A stretch of DNA of 10,303 nucleotides, taken from the NCBI GenBank assembly GCA_020851855.1, contig JADZBY010000082.1, positions 1-10,303 on the forward strand, given 5' to 3'. Shown here in pieces: positions 1 to 7,306 of this stretch (the stretch's first letter is position 1; the number at the start of each line of letters is the position of its first letter). The position numbers and the translations under genes are program-made. This stretch comes from Anaerolineae bacterium. Lineage in GTDB: Bacteria > Chloroflexota > Anaerolineae > Aggregatilineales > UBA2796. Below the pieces are notes generated by a model. The model ran no database searches. It saw only the letters and a list, made by a program, of their open reading frames with translations, and had not been told where the DNA came from.

Positions 1-385
1 GATCGTGCGCGATGAGCCGCAAGAGCGCCGTTTTTCCCGCCCCGACCGGCCCGCCGATGGCCACGGTGCGCCCGGTGGCCAGCGCGTTCACCGCCCGGTC
101 AAGCTCCGGCTTGCGCCCGACAATGTCAGCGGGCGCGGGCGGCGGCGTCATGGAGCGCGCGGCGGCTTCGGCCAGCGCGGCGGGCACGAGCGGATAGGCC
201 TTGGGCGGCAGAAGCGGCAGATCGGGGTCGCGCGGCGGTTCGGGCCGGGTGAAGCGCAACGCGGCGCGGTCCAGCATGGCCGCATCCTGGCGCAGCGAGA
301 GCGGCAGAAGCTCCAGCGAAAGCTCAAGGAATTCCGCAGTCAGCCGGTCATCGAGGTGGGGGGAAAAGTCCGGCAGGTGGATCAT
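1..385 (-). CDS. P-loop ATPase, STAND/AAA-like, N-terminal part (3' end outside window)
   Basis: The first 128 codons of a minus-strand gene that runs off the left edge. An acidic, leucine-rich N-terminus of about 45 residues and a proline-rich linker (about 47-86) lead into DIVGRKPELDRAV (about 87-99) and then a Walker A loop GPVGAGKT at residues 112-119 with catalytic-type K118. A 'VGR..ELD' box a short way before the P-loop is typical of STAND/AAA-type NTPases (NB-ARC-like regulators, often with TPR or other sensor repeats at the C-terminus). The nucleotide-binding role is therefore well supported. The partner domain, and so the function, cannot be seen. The start at 385 is chosen because the open frame there begins with ATG, a short GGAG lies just upstream, and a promoter-like pair sits 50-78 nt upstream. 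Alternatives are an AAA ATPase of a MoxR or transposition-helper type. The linker and the VGR box favour STAND. Confidence 0.7.
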   Translation of the reverse strand, partial: MIHLPDFSPHLDDRLTAEFLELSLELLPLSLRQDAAMLDRAALRFTRPEPPRDPDLPLLPPKAYPLVPAALAEAAARSMTPPPAPADIVGRKPELDRAVNALATGRTVAIGGPVGAGKTALLRLIAHD

Positions 386-434
386 AGGCTCCGACGCGCG
401 CCTCTGGATCAGGAACATCCTTCGACGCCCTCGG

Positions 435-463
435 ATTGTAGTAGGCGCTGCGTACCGGCGCAA
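435..463 (-). promoter_or_regulatory. putative sigma70-type promoter for the P-loop ATPase gene
   Basis: On the minus strand, TTGCGC (458-463) and TACAAT (435-440) are separated by exactly 17 nt. The -10 box matches TATAAT at 5 of 6 positions; the -35 box keeps only the TTG. The -10 box lies about 50 nt before the ATG at 385. It is one of few AT-leaning spots in this GC-rich region. No transcription data support it. Confidence 0.4.
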
Positions 464-468
464 ATAGT

Positions 469-502
469 GGGCAGAGGGTGAGGCGCGAATCCCTCACTGC
501 CC
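469..502 (-). terminator. possible stem-loop downstream of the Ca2+ ATPase gene
   Basis: Arms GGGCAG (469-474) and CTGCCC (497-502), continued by TGAGG (479-483) and CCTCA (492-496), form an 11-bp stem with a 4-nt bulge (475-478) and an 8-nt loop. It lies about 60 nt past the stop of the P-type ATPase gene. No clear T-run follows it, so it may be a weak terminator or an mRNA 3' end structure. It also overlaps nothing coding. Confidence 0.35.
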
Positions 503-561
503 GGAGAACCATCCCCGGCTGCTGGTCGGCAACCGGAGATGACTCGTGCGAATAGTACGGC

Positions 562-3354
562 TCAGGCGGGGATCAGGCGTTCCTGCTGCCGGTAACGCCG
601 CCGCAGGAACAGCTTGGTGATCTCGGCAGCCACGGCGGGCAGGAGGTTGAGCGGCATGATGACCACCCAGTGCCACGCCGACAACGCCGTCGTATCGAAC
701 GCGACCTGCAAGAACGGCACGTACATGACCGCCAGCAGCAATACGAGCGACGTACCCACGGCGATCTGCATCCACTTGTTGGTGAACAGTCCGATCTCCG
801 CCAGCAGCTTCAGCTCCGAGCGCGATGTGTAGGCGCGCAGCAGCTCGGACACGGACAACGTGGCAAACGCCATGGTGTGGGCCAGCGCCGGACTGGCTAC
901 GATGCCCGGCACGGCGATGTCGCCGCGCCCGATCAGGAACGCGGCCAGCGTCGCCACGGTCTTGGCGGCGGTCTGCACGACCATGCCGACTTTCATATCG
1001 TAGTTGATCATCGGCTCGTCCACCGCGCGCGGCGGCAGCTTCATCGTGTCGGGATCGCCCTTTTCGACGCCCAGCGCCAGCGCCGGTGCGCCGTCCGTGA
1101 TCAGGTTCAGCCACAGCAGTTGAATGGCGGAAAGCGGCGCGCCCCAGCCGAGGATCGTGCCCAGGAAGATGATGGCGATCTCGGCCAGATTGCAGGTGAG
1201 CAGGTAGTACACGAACTTGCGGATGTTGGAATAAATCACCCGTCCCTGCTCCACCGCCGAGACGATGCTCGCATAGTTGTCGTCGGTCAGGATCATGTCG
1301 GCGGCTTCTTTGCTCACGTCGGTCCCGGTGATGCCCATCGCCACGCCGATGCTGGCGCGCTTGAGGGCGGGCGCATCGTTCACGCCGTCGCCGGTCATGG
1401 CCACCACGTGGTTGCGCGCCCGGAAGGCCTCGACGATGCGCACTTTGTGGTGCGGCGAGACGCGCGCGAACACGTCGATGTCGTCGATGCGCTGCGCCAA
1501 CTCCGCATCGGGCGTGTTCTCGATCTGCGCGCCGGTCATGACCGTGCCGCCGGGCCGCAAGAGGCCGATCTCGTCGGCAATAGCGCGCGCCGTGTCCGGG
1601 TAATCGCCGGTGACCATCACGGTGCGGATGCCGGCCTGACGGGCGACGCCGATAGCCGGCTTGACTTCAGGCCGCGCCGGGTCGCGCAGCGCCGCCAGGC
1701 CGAGAAATTCGAGGTTCGTCTCGACGGTTTCCGGCGTGATCGTGTCCGGCAGGTGATCCAGCCGCCGCTGCGCCATACCCAGCACGCGCAGCGCCTGTGA
1801 GGCAAGCTGGCTGTTCATGCCCAGAATCTCGGCGCGGCGCGCGCCGGTCAAGGGCGCGCTGATCCCACCCTCGTACACGGTGTCGCACAACTGCACCACC
1901 AGATCGGGCGCGCCCTTCACAAAGACGAGATAGCCGCCGTCGGGCAGGGCGTGAAGGGTGCTCATCCGCTTGCGGTCCGCGTCAAAGGGGATTTCTGCGA
2001 CGCGCGGATAGGCGTCTTCGGCCTGGTCGCGCCACAGTTCTGCCTTTGCCGCCGCCACGACGAGCGCGCCCTCGGTCGGGTCGCCCACCATGCGGAAGCC
2101 GCCCGGCGCGCCGGCGTTTTTCTCCAGCCGCGCGTCGCTGGCCAAGAGTCCACCCAGCAAAAGCTGCTTCACGTCGTCGCGCGGGGCCTGGTTGCCATTC
2201 AGGTGGAACGTGCCGTGCGGCGCGTAGCCTTCGCCGGTCACGTGGAAAAGCTGCCCGCCCGCATACAGGCGCACCGCCGTCATCTGGTTCTGCGTGAGCG
2301 TGCCGGTTTTGTCCGAGCAGATGGCCGTCGCGCCGCCCAGCGTCTCGACGGCGGGCAGGCGGCGAATGAGCGCGTTGCGCCGGATCATCTCGCGCATGCC
2401 GATGGCCAGATTGATAGTCACCACGGCGGGCAGCCCTTCCGGCACGGCGGCGATGGCCAGCGAGATGGCGATGATGAAGCTCTCGGTGAGCGAATCGAGC
2501 ACCGGCTCGCCCGCCGCCAGCGCTTGAATCGCCCCGGCGACGAACACCACGCCGCAAATGGCCAGTGCGCCGATGCTGAGCGTCTTGCCCAGCCCGTTGA
2601 GGCGCTTCTGGAGCGGCGTTTCTTCCTGTTCTGTCTCCTGGAGCAGCCCGGCGATCTTGCCCATCTCGGTTTGCATCCCGGTGGCGATTACCAGTCCTTT
2701 GCCCCGGCCATAGGTCAGCACCGTACCCATGTAGGCCATGTTGTGCCGGTCGCCCAGGGACGAGTCCGGCTTGGCCTGCGAGTCGGCGTCCTTTTCCACC
2801 GGCACGGATTCGCCGGTCAGCGCCGCTTCTTCGACCTTCATGTTCGCCGTTTCGAGCAGGCGCACATCGGCGGGGATGAAGTCGCCCGCTTCGAGCAGCA
2901 CCAGGTCGCCCGGCACGAGGTCGGCGGCGCGCACCATCTGCGTCTGGCCGTCGCGGCGCACGCGGGCATCGGGCGCGGCCAGCTTCTTCAGGGCGTCGAG
3001 CGCTTTCTCCGCCCGGCCTTCCTGCACCAGCCCCAGCACGGCGTTCAGGATGACGATGGCGGCGATGACGAAGGCCTCGATCTGGTCGCCCAACAAGAAC
3101 GAGACGACCGTCGCGAAGATCAGGATATAGATCACGAAGTTCTGGAACTGCGCCAGAAAGCGCCGCCATAACGGCGTGCGCGGCGCTTCGGCCAGCGCGT
3201 TCGGGCCGTATGACGCCCGTCGCCGGCTCACTTCGGCAGTGGTCAGGCCCGCCTCGGCATCCGATCCGAGGCGGCCAAGCGCTTCGTGCGGCTCCAGCGC
3301 GTGCCACGTGTTGGCCGTCGTCTCCACCGCAGGCGCTTCGATAACGTCGAGCAT
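562..3354 (-). CDS. P2-type (SERCA/PMR1-like) calcium-transporting P-type ATPase
   Basis: 930 residues, a full-length P2-type ATPase that pumps cations out of the cytoplasm at the expense of ATP. In order: an N-terminal cation-ATPase domain (about 16-60), M1-M2 (about 68-112), the actuator with TGES at 180-183, M3-M4 with PEGLP at 305-309, the phosphorylation motif DKTGTLT with aspartate D348, the nucleotide-binding KGAP at 480-483, TGD at 582-584, the hinge TGDGVNDAP at 654-662, then M5-M10. Residues aligning with the SERCA calcium ligands are all present: E306, N722, E725, N750, T753, D754 and E837. This argues for Ca2+ and for two sites. The start at 3354 is chosen over an in-frame upstream ATG at 3867 because AGGAG lies at 3361-3365, 6 nt before it, and the longer frame would overlap the preceding glycosyltransferase by about 475 nt. 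The preceding gene ends 38 nt upstream, so the two are probably co-transcribed. Mn2+ as substrate (PMR1-like) cannot be excluded. Confidence 0.93.
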   Translation of the reverse strand: MLDVIEAPAVETTANTWHALEPHEALGRLGSDAEAGLTTAEVSRRRASYGPNALAEAPRTPLWRRFLAQFQNFVIYILIFATVVSFLLGDQIEAFVIAAIVILNAVLGLVQEGRAEKALDALKKLAAPDARVRRDGQTQMVRAADLVPGDLVLLEAGDFIPADVRLLETANMKVEEAALTGESVPVEKDADSQAKPDSSLGDRHNMAYMGTVLTYGRGKGLVIATGMQTEMGKIAGLLQETEQEETPLQKRLNGLGKTLSIGALAICGVVFVAGAIQALAAGEPVLDSLTESFIIAISLAIAAVPEGLPAVVTINLAIGMREMIRRNALIRRLPAVETLGGATAICSDKTGTLTQNQMTAVRLYAGGQLFHVTGEGYAPHGTFHLNGNQAPRDDVKQLLLGGLLASDARLEKNAGAPGGFRMVGDPTEGALVVAAAKAELWRDQAEDAYPRVAEIPFDADRKRMSTLHALPDGGYLVFVKGAPDLVVQLCDTVYEGGISAPLTGARRAEILGMNSQLASQALRVLGMAQRRLDHLPDTITPETVETNLEFLGLAALRDPARPEVKPAIGVARQAGIRTVMVTGDYPDTARAIADEIGLLRPGGTVMTGAQIENTPDAELAQRIDDIDVFARVSPHHKVRIVEAFRARNHVVAMTGDGVNDAPALKRASIGVAMGITGTDVSKEAADMILTDDNYASIVSAVEQGRVIYSNIRKFVYYLLTCNLAEIAIIFLGTILGWGAPLSAIQLLWLNLITDGAPALALGVEKGDPDTMKLPPRAVDEPMINYDMKVGMVVQTAAKTVATLAAFLIGRGDIAVPGIVASPALAHTMAFATLSVSELLRAYTSRSELKLLAEIGLFTNKWMQIAVGTSLVLLLAVMYVPFLQVAFDTTALSAWHWVVIMPLNLLPAVAAEITKLFLRRRYRQQERLIPA

Positions 3355-3392
3355 CCGTTTCTCCTGTTCAAAAGCCAGCGCTGCGCCCCGGA

Positions 3393-4859
3393 TCAACCCG
3401 GTTGCGCCGCGCGTTGGTGAGCGACCTGATCCGCCACACTCCAGGCGGCTACGACGAAAAAGCCCAGCGCGTACAGGCCAAAATATGGGATCAGGCCCGG
3501 TCCACGCTGCGCCGCGATGACCATCCCGGCCAGCGCGTACAGCCCCAGCGCCAGCTCGCCCCACAGCAGCCGGTCGCGCACGCCCGCATACATGCTGGCG
3601 CGCCACGTCGGGTGCGTTTTCGGGCCGAGGTTGAACTTGGCCGTGCGCTGGAACGGCCCGGCGTCGCCCCGCACGGCGCGCAGCACGGCCAGCGAGTTGT
3701 TCAGCGACAGGCCGGTGCTGATCACGATGAGCACCGGCAGCGCCACGATGCGCCGCCGCCACGTATCCGGGTACAGCACGTACTGCCCCAGGCCGTACAG
3801 GATCGGCACGGCGGCGGTGAGCAGGCCCAACGGCGCGAGCGGCAGGCCGTCGAGCACGCCGAAGCACAGCAGGTAGGGCATGAGCAAGAACATCAGCAGG
3901 CCGAGCGGCTGGATCGGGTAGGCGCTCAGGCTCACGGTGGCCATCAGGCGTTGGCGGAGCGTCAGCCGCGCGCGCCAGATGCGCCGGAGCATCTTCATCA
4001 GGACTTGTGTCGTGCCCGTCGCCCAGCGCGCCTGCTGCAACTTGAAGCCGACCATCTGCGGCGGAAGCTCACCGGGCGTGACGATGTCCGGCACGAAGAC
4101 GAAGCGCCAGCCTTTGATCTGCGCCCGGTAGCTCAGGTCCGCGTCTTCGGTGAGCGTATCATAGGTCCAGCCGCCCGCGTCCTCGATGCACTGCCGCCGC
4201 AGCAGGCCACACGTGCCGTTGAAGCTGAACAGCAGCCCGCCCGCACTGCGCGCCGCCTGCTCGATGGCAAAATGGCCATCCAGCATGACCGCCTGACTGC
4301 GCGTGAGCCAGTTGGCGTCGGCGTTCAGATGGCCCCAGCGGCACTGCACCGCGCCGATGGCCGGATGGGCCAGGAAATAGGGCACGGCCTGCCGCAAAAA
4401 ATCGGGCCGGGGCACAAAATCCGCGTCGAAGATGGCGATGATGTCCGCATCGGTGCGGGCGAATCCGTTCGCCAGCGCGCCGCCCTTGTAGCCTTCGCGC
4501 TTTGGGCGGCGCACCACCTCGATATGCAGGTGATCGGCGCACAGCGTGGACAGCAGATCGTCCACCAGCGCCGCCGTCTCATCGACCGAGTCATCGAGCA
4601 CCTGGATGCTCAGCCGGTCGCGCGGGTAGTCCAACGCGGCGGCGGCGGTGATCACGCGCCGGGCGACATGCTGCTCATTATAGAGTGGGATTTGCACGGC
4701 GACGCGCGGCAGGCGGTCATCTGGCGTGGCGGGTTTTTCCGGGCGGCGGTGGCCATGCCGCAGGTACACGTACAGCAGGTAAAACGTCCCCAACCCATAC
4801 AGCACAAGCGGCGTGACCAGGGCAAGGTACACCAGCCGCAGGACAAGAAGTGAGGCCAT
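3393..4859 (-). CDS. membrane-bound family 2 glycosyltransferase (cellulose synthase/ceramide glucosyltransferase-like)
   Basis: 488 residues. An N-terminal membrane helix (about 5-33) is followed by a cytoplasmic GT-A domain with the full catalytic set of processive GT2 enzymes: DD at 89-90, DAD at 145-147 (metal and UDP-sugar binding), TED at 237-239 (catalytic base) and QQARW at 275-279, plus FNGTCG (213-218), where the acceptor end is usually held. About four more helices follow (roughly 312-335, 341-362, 370-392 and 430-470). Such enzymes polymerise or transfer sugars from nucleotide donors onto a glycan or lipid at the inner face of the membrane. The donor, product and degree of processivity cannot be told from the sequence. 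No PilZ domain is present, so direct c-di-GMP control like that of BcsA is not indicated. The ATG at 4859 puts the first helix directly at the N-terminus; its ribosome-binding site is weak. The calcium pump gene follows after 38 nt. Confidence 0.88.
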   Translation of the reverse strand: MASLLVLRLVYLALVTPLVLYGLGTFYLLYVYLRHGHRRPEKPATPDDRLPRVAVQIPLYNEQHVARRVITAAAALDYPRDRLSIQVLDDSVDETAALVDDLLSTLCADHLHIEVVRRPKREGYKGGALANGFARTDADIIAIFDADFVPRPDFLRQAVPYFLAHPAIGAVQCRWGHLNADANWLTRSQAVMLDGHFAIEQAARSAGGLLFSFNGTCGLLRRQCIEDAGGWTYDTLTEDADLSYRAQIKGWRFVFVPDIVTPGELPPQMVGFKLQQARWATGTTQVLMKMLRRIWRARLTLRQRLMATVSLSAYPIQPLGLLMFLLMPYLLCFGVLDGLPLAPLGLLTAAVPILYGLGQYVLYPDTWRRRIVALPVLIVISTGLSLNNSLAVLRAVRGDAGPFQRTAKFNLGPKTHPTWRASMYAGVRDRLLWGELALGLYALAGMVIAAQRGPGLIPYFGLYALGFFVVAAWSVADQVAHQRAAQPG

Positions 4860-4959
4860 AGGCGATTCGGATCGTCGCTCTCGTCACAATCCACTGAGAA
4901 TAGACAGCGTCGAGGCTCCGCGCTTCACTTCCGAGTGGTCAGCCGCCGGCGCGCCGCTT

Positions 4960-4968
4960 ATTGTAGCA
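4960..4968 (-). promoter_or_regulatory. possible extended -10 promoter element for the glycosyltransferase operon
   Basis: On the minus strand TGCTACAAT reads as an extended -10 (TGn plus a 5/6 match to TATAAT), about 100 nt before the glycosyltransferase ATG. No convincing -35 box is seen at the right distance, which extended -10 promoters can tolerate. It lies in the 244-nt region between this gene and the divergent gene at 5104, where nothing else stands out. Confidence 0.25.
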
Positions 4969-5103
4969 CGGATCGTCCGGTGGGGGCGGACGGAAGCGCC
5001 AAATGGGCGTATTCCAGGCGTAGCATATGCGGCGGATGGCAGGCTTCCAGGCGCTTTGCGAACCGGGTAAGCTATGGTTGATTGGTAGTCTCAAGGATGG
5101 ATC

Positions 5104-5721
5104 ATGCGTTTTGTGGTGGCAGCAGGGCGCGGACTGTGCCTCGCCTCGGCGGGGGCGGCGCTCGTCGCCGTGATCGTGAGCGGCTTCTCGGCCCTGTCTT
5201 TCGGGCAGAGCGATAGCGCGCTGGTCGCGGCGTTTTTCGGCGCGGTCGTGACCCTGGTGGGCAGTTTGTGGGCCTGCGTCCGCTTCTTCGGGGCCAGCCG
5301 AGAGGTTGAGGCCGAAGGCGACGCGCCCGTGCGGCCCATCTGGTACACCGGCCCGGCCCGCGACGCCGTCCCTGGGCCGTCGATCCTGCTGCCAGCAATG
5401 CCGCGTCCGCCACAATGGGGACCGTATCGCGGCGACGTTGGGCCGGCGGAAGCGCCCACGCCGCCACAGCCGACCACGCCGACGATGGCCGATACGCAGA
5501 AGATCACGATCAGCGCCGCGCCAACGCCCGAACCGTCGCCGGAGAGCGACGCCAGCGACACCCGCCCGATGAAAGCGATCCGGCCCATGACCGAGACGCG
5601 GCGCATCGTGCGTCTCCCAATCCAGCCGCCCGCACATCCCGCACCGCCCGATTCGCTGCCCGAATCGCCCGGCCCGCGCGACGCCGATCCTCCGGTCCGG
5701 CCCTCGAAGCTGGCGCTGTGA
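5104..5721 (+). CDS. small membrane protein with two helices and a proline-rich tail, unknown function
   Basis: 205 residues and the only plus-strand gene of the window. I do not recognise a family. Two hydrophobic segments (about 11-32 and 39-62), joined by a short polar turn (GQSDS), form a helical hairpin. Residues 64-205 are a low-complexity tail rich in proline, alanine and arginine with TPEP- and PPQP-like stretches, probably disordered. The short loop suggests that both termini lie on the same side of the membrane, probably the cytoplasm. This strand is chosen over long minus-strand frames across the same bases because it has an AAGGA about 7 nt before the ATG, clear membrane segments and strong GC preference at third codon positions. 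The opposing frames translate to arginine-rich sequence without a recognisable pattern. It is divergent from the glycosyltransferase and convergent with the lipoprotein gene. The tail could anchor a partner protein; nothing in the sequence names one. Confidence 0.7.
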   Translation: MRFVVAAGRGLCLASAGAALVAVIVSGFSALSFGQSDSALVAAFFGAVVTLVGSLWACVRFFGASREVEAEGDAPVRPIWYTGPARDAVPGPSILLPAMPRPPQWGPYRGDVGPAEAPTPPQPTTPTMADTQKITISAAPTPEPSPESDASDTRPMKAIRPMTETRRIVRLPIQPPAHPAPPDSLPESPGPRDADPPVRPSKLAL

Positions 5722-5775
5722 GGGCGGCAATGGGCGGGGTATACGAACGTGCACGATGCCGCTTAATGCCGATGT

Positions 5776-5833
5776 GGACGAGGCAGGCCTCGTCCCTACA
5801 CGTCGCGCCGTAGGGACAACGCCTGCGTTGTCC
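5776..5833. repeat. diverged copy of the double-palindrome repeat core, between convergent genes
   Basis: Two perfect short hairpins: GGACGAGGC/GCCTCGTCC (5776-5784 with 5787-5795, loop AG) and GGACAACGC/GCGTTGTCC (5814-5822 with 5825-5833, loop CT). They are bridged by GTCCCTAC (5792-5799) and GTAGGGAC (5810-5817), which can pair as an alternative fold. This is the core of the 91-bp units at 7307-7579, but the arms differ at paired positions: AAGG/CCTT has become GAGG/CCTC, and GACG/CGTC has become AACG/CGTT. It lies 54 nt past the stop of the plus-strand gene and 24 nt past the stop of the lipoprotein gene, so it may serve as a two-way transcript end. The 5' half of the 91-bp unit is not recognisably preserved here. 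Confidence 0.85.
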
Positions 5834-5857
5834 GCTCATTGGGCGACGCGACCAACC

Positions 5858-6418
5858 TCACTGCACACAGCCTTGCAGCGCGCTGCAAAATTCGGTGCAC
5901 ACGCTCGGATCGGTGCCTACGTAGGCGATGTAGAACTCGTTGTTGTCGCGCGGCAGCGAATAGACGTTCGCGCAGGGCTGGATGGCCGACTGGGCCATGA
6001 TGCTCGGCCCACTGTCCTGACCGAAGATGCAGTTTGACAGCAGCGCCGGGTTGGTGAGCTGGTTGCGGTTGACGATGAGGATCAGACCGGCCTGAAGCGG
6101 ATCGGCGTCCCGCGTATAGACGCGCCCTTCGACTGCGCCCGCTTCCTGGTAACAGCGCGCCAGACTGCTCGCCGCCGCGATGACTGCCGTGATCTCCGGC
6201 TGGGCCGCCGCCAGCGACGCGACGCCCGCGATCTTGGCGATGGCGTCTTGCAGGTCGAGCGTGTTCTGCGATGAAAAGCCGGGCAGGTTGGGCATCAGGT
6301 TTGCGGCGGTGTCATCGCGCATGACCGCGCCGCCGCCGCACCCGGCGACGAGCAGCGCCGCCATGACCAGCGCCGCCAGCCGCCCGTATCGCCCGGACGT
6401 TGAGTTTCCGTGAACCAT
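5858..6418 (-). CDS. secreted lipoprotein with six further cysteines, unknown function
   Basis: 186 residues. The N-terminus is a lipoprotein signal peptide: a positively charged start, a hydrophobic core (about 14-26) and a lipobox ending VAGC with lipidation cysteine C27, followed by glycines. The mature part has no family I recognise. It has an alanine-rich, probably helical stretch (about 54-90) and six more cysteines (89, 130, 149, 174, 178, 184), an even number that could form three disulfides outside the membrane. The start at 6418 is chosen over an in-frame ATG 48 nt upstream because AGGAG at 6425-6429 lies 6 nt before it and the signal peptide then begins properly. It follows cofE by 75 nt on the same strand and may be co-transcribed, though no functional link to F420 is evident. 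A repeat hairpin begins 24 nt after the stop. Confidence 0.82.
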   Translation of the reverse strand: MVHGNSTSGRYGRLAALVMAALLVAGCGGGAVMRDDTAANLMPNLPGFSSQNTLDLQDAIAKIAGVASLAAAQPEITAVIAAASSLARCYQEAGAVEGRVYTRDADPLQAGLILIVNRNQLTNPALLSNCIFGQDSGPSIMAQSAIQPCANVYSLPRDNNEFYIAYVGTDPSVCTEFCSALQGCVQ

Positions 6419-6493
6419 CGCTAACTCCTGAACCACCCGTTTCCTACACAATACAACCCGGCGCACGGCAAAGGATACGGGCGGCGAAATGCT

Positions 6494-7303
6494 TCAGCGG
6501 AACAGGTCGAGGTCGAGCGGGCGGTTGAGGTCGGCGGCGCGGCCATCGTCGGGCGCGCCGGGCGGCAGGCACACACCCCGGATGAGCGTCACGGGCCGCC
6601 CTTCTGCCGCCTGTCCGCTCAGCAGGTCGGCGGCGGCGGCCAGTTCGTCGGCCAGCGCGATGTCGGTGTGCATCAGCTTGCGGTGGAACAGGTCATCGCG
6701 CCCGCGCAGATCGAGCAGGGCGGGCAATCCCGCCGCGCCGATGGCCACGCCCACATTGCCCAGCCGGAACGGTCGCCCGTGCGTATCGCTGATGACGATG
6801 GCCGGCGCGACGCCCGTCAGCGTGTGCAGCGCCTCGCGCAGCCGCCGCGCCGACGCATCCGGGTCCACGGGCAGCAAAAGCACCCACATTTCGCCGTCCG
6901 GGCCGACGTTGGAGCGGTCGATCCCGGCATTGGCCGAGACGAAGCCGAGCCGGTGGCGCGTGACGAGCGTGCCCTGCCGCATCCGCGAGATGGACGCCGA
7001 CTCGGACAGGATGACTTCGACCAGTTCCGGCTCTTTGCCGGTGATGGCTGCCACCTGCCGCGCCCGCTCCGAGGGCGTCACCGTGCGCAGGTCCACGAAG
7101 CGCCCTTCGGATTTGGAGACGATCTTGGACGTGACGACGAGAATATCGCTCGGTTGAAGGACCAGCCCACCACGCTCCAGGCCATCCGCGATCAGGCGGG
7201 CCACGTCGTCGCCCGGCTTCACGATGGGCAGACCGGGCAGCGAGAACATTTGAATCTGGGGAGTGTTCACGAGCAAAATACGCTTTTCGGTATGGGATTC
7301 CAT
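6494..7303 (-). CDS. cofE: coenzyme F420-0:L-glutamate ligase (CofE)
   Basis: 269 residues, close to the usual length of the stand-alone archaeal-type CofE. The enzyme adds L-glutamate to F420-0 using GTP and divalent metal, the late step in making the deazaflavin cofactor F420. Hallmark motifs are TSKIVSKSEGR (58-68), ANAGIDRSN (124-132) and ISDTHGRPFRLG (171-182, the metal and GTP region), then GVAIG (185-189). The protein stops near residue 269 and lacks the C-terminal nitroreductase-like domain of actinobacterial FbiB. No other F420 gene (cofC, cofD, cofG/H) is in the window. The ATG at 7303 is chosen because the frame upstream of it runs straight into the tandem repeat array; an in-frame ATG at 7315 lies inside the first unit. 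No good ribosome-binding site precedes either. Family assignment is firm; use of F420 by this organism is inferred. Confidence 0.9.
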   Translation of the reverse strand: MESHTEKRILLVNTPQIQMFSLPGLPIVKPGDDVARLIADGLERGGLVLQPSDILVVTSKIVSKSEGRFVDLRTVTPSERARQVAAITGKEPELVEVILSESASISRMRQGTLVTRHRLGFVSANAGIDRSNVGPDGEMWVLLLPVDPDASARRLREALHTLTGVAPAIVISDTHGRPFRLGNVGVAIGAAGLPALLDLRGRDDLFHRKLMHTDIALADELAAAADLLSGQAAEGRPVTLIRGVCLPPGAPDDGRAADLNRPLDLDLFR

Positions 7304-7306
7304 TAC

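Noticed and set aside
386..561. A small gene in the spacer between the calcium pump and the P-loop ATPase
   Set aside because: No frame has a credible start and product; the spacer is better explained by a stem-loop and a promoter-like pair.
3355..3867. An in-frame 171-residue N-terminal extension of the calcium pump
   Set aside because: It would overlap the end of the glycosyltransferase gene by about 475 nt, its translation is arginine- and alanine-rich without a pattern, and the ATG at 3354 has a good AGGAG.
670..4853. Long open frames on the plus strand across the calcium pump and glycosyltransferase genes (about 376, 406 and 483 codons)
   Set aside because: They are mirror frames of strongly conserved minus-strand genes in GC-rich DNA; their translations are rich in Arg, His and Gln and have no domain or good ribosome-binding site.
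4939..5754. A 271-codon minus-strand frame opposite the small membrane protein gene
   Set aside because: Arginine- and proline-rich translation with no motif; the plus strand has a ribosome-binding site, membrane helices and coding-like third positions.
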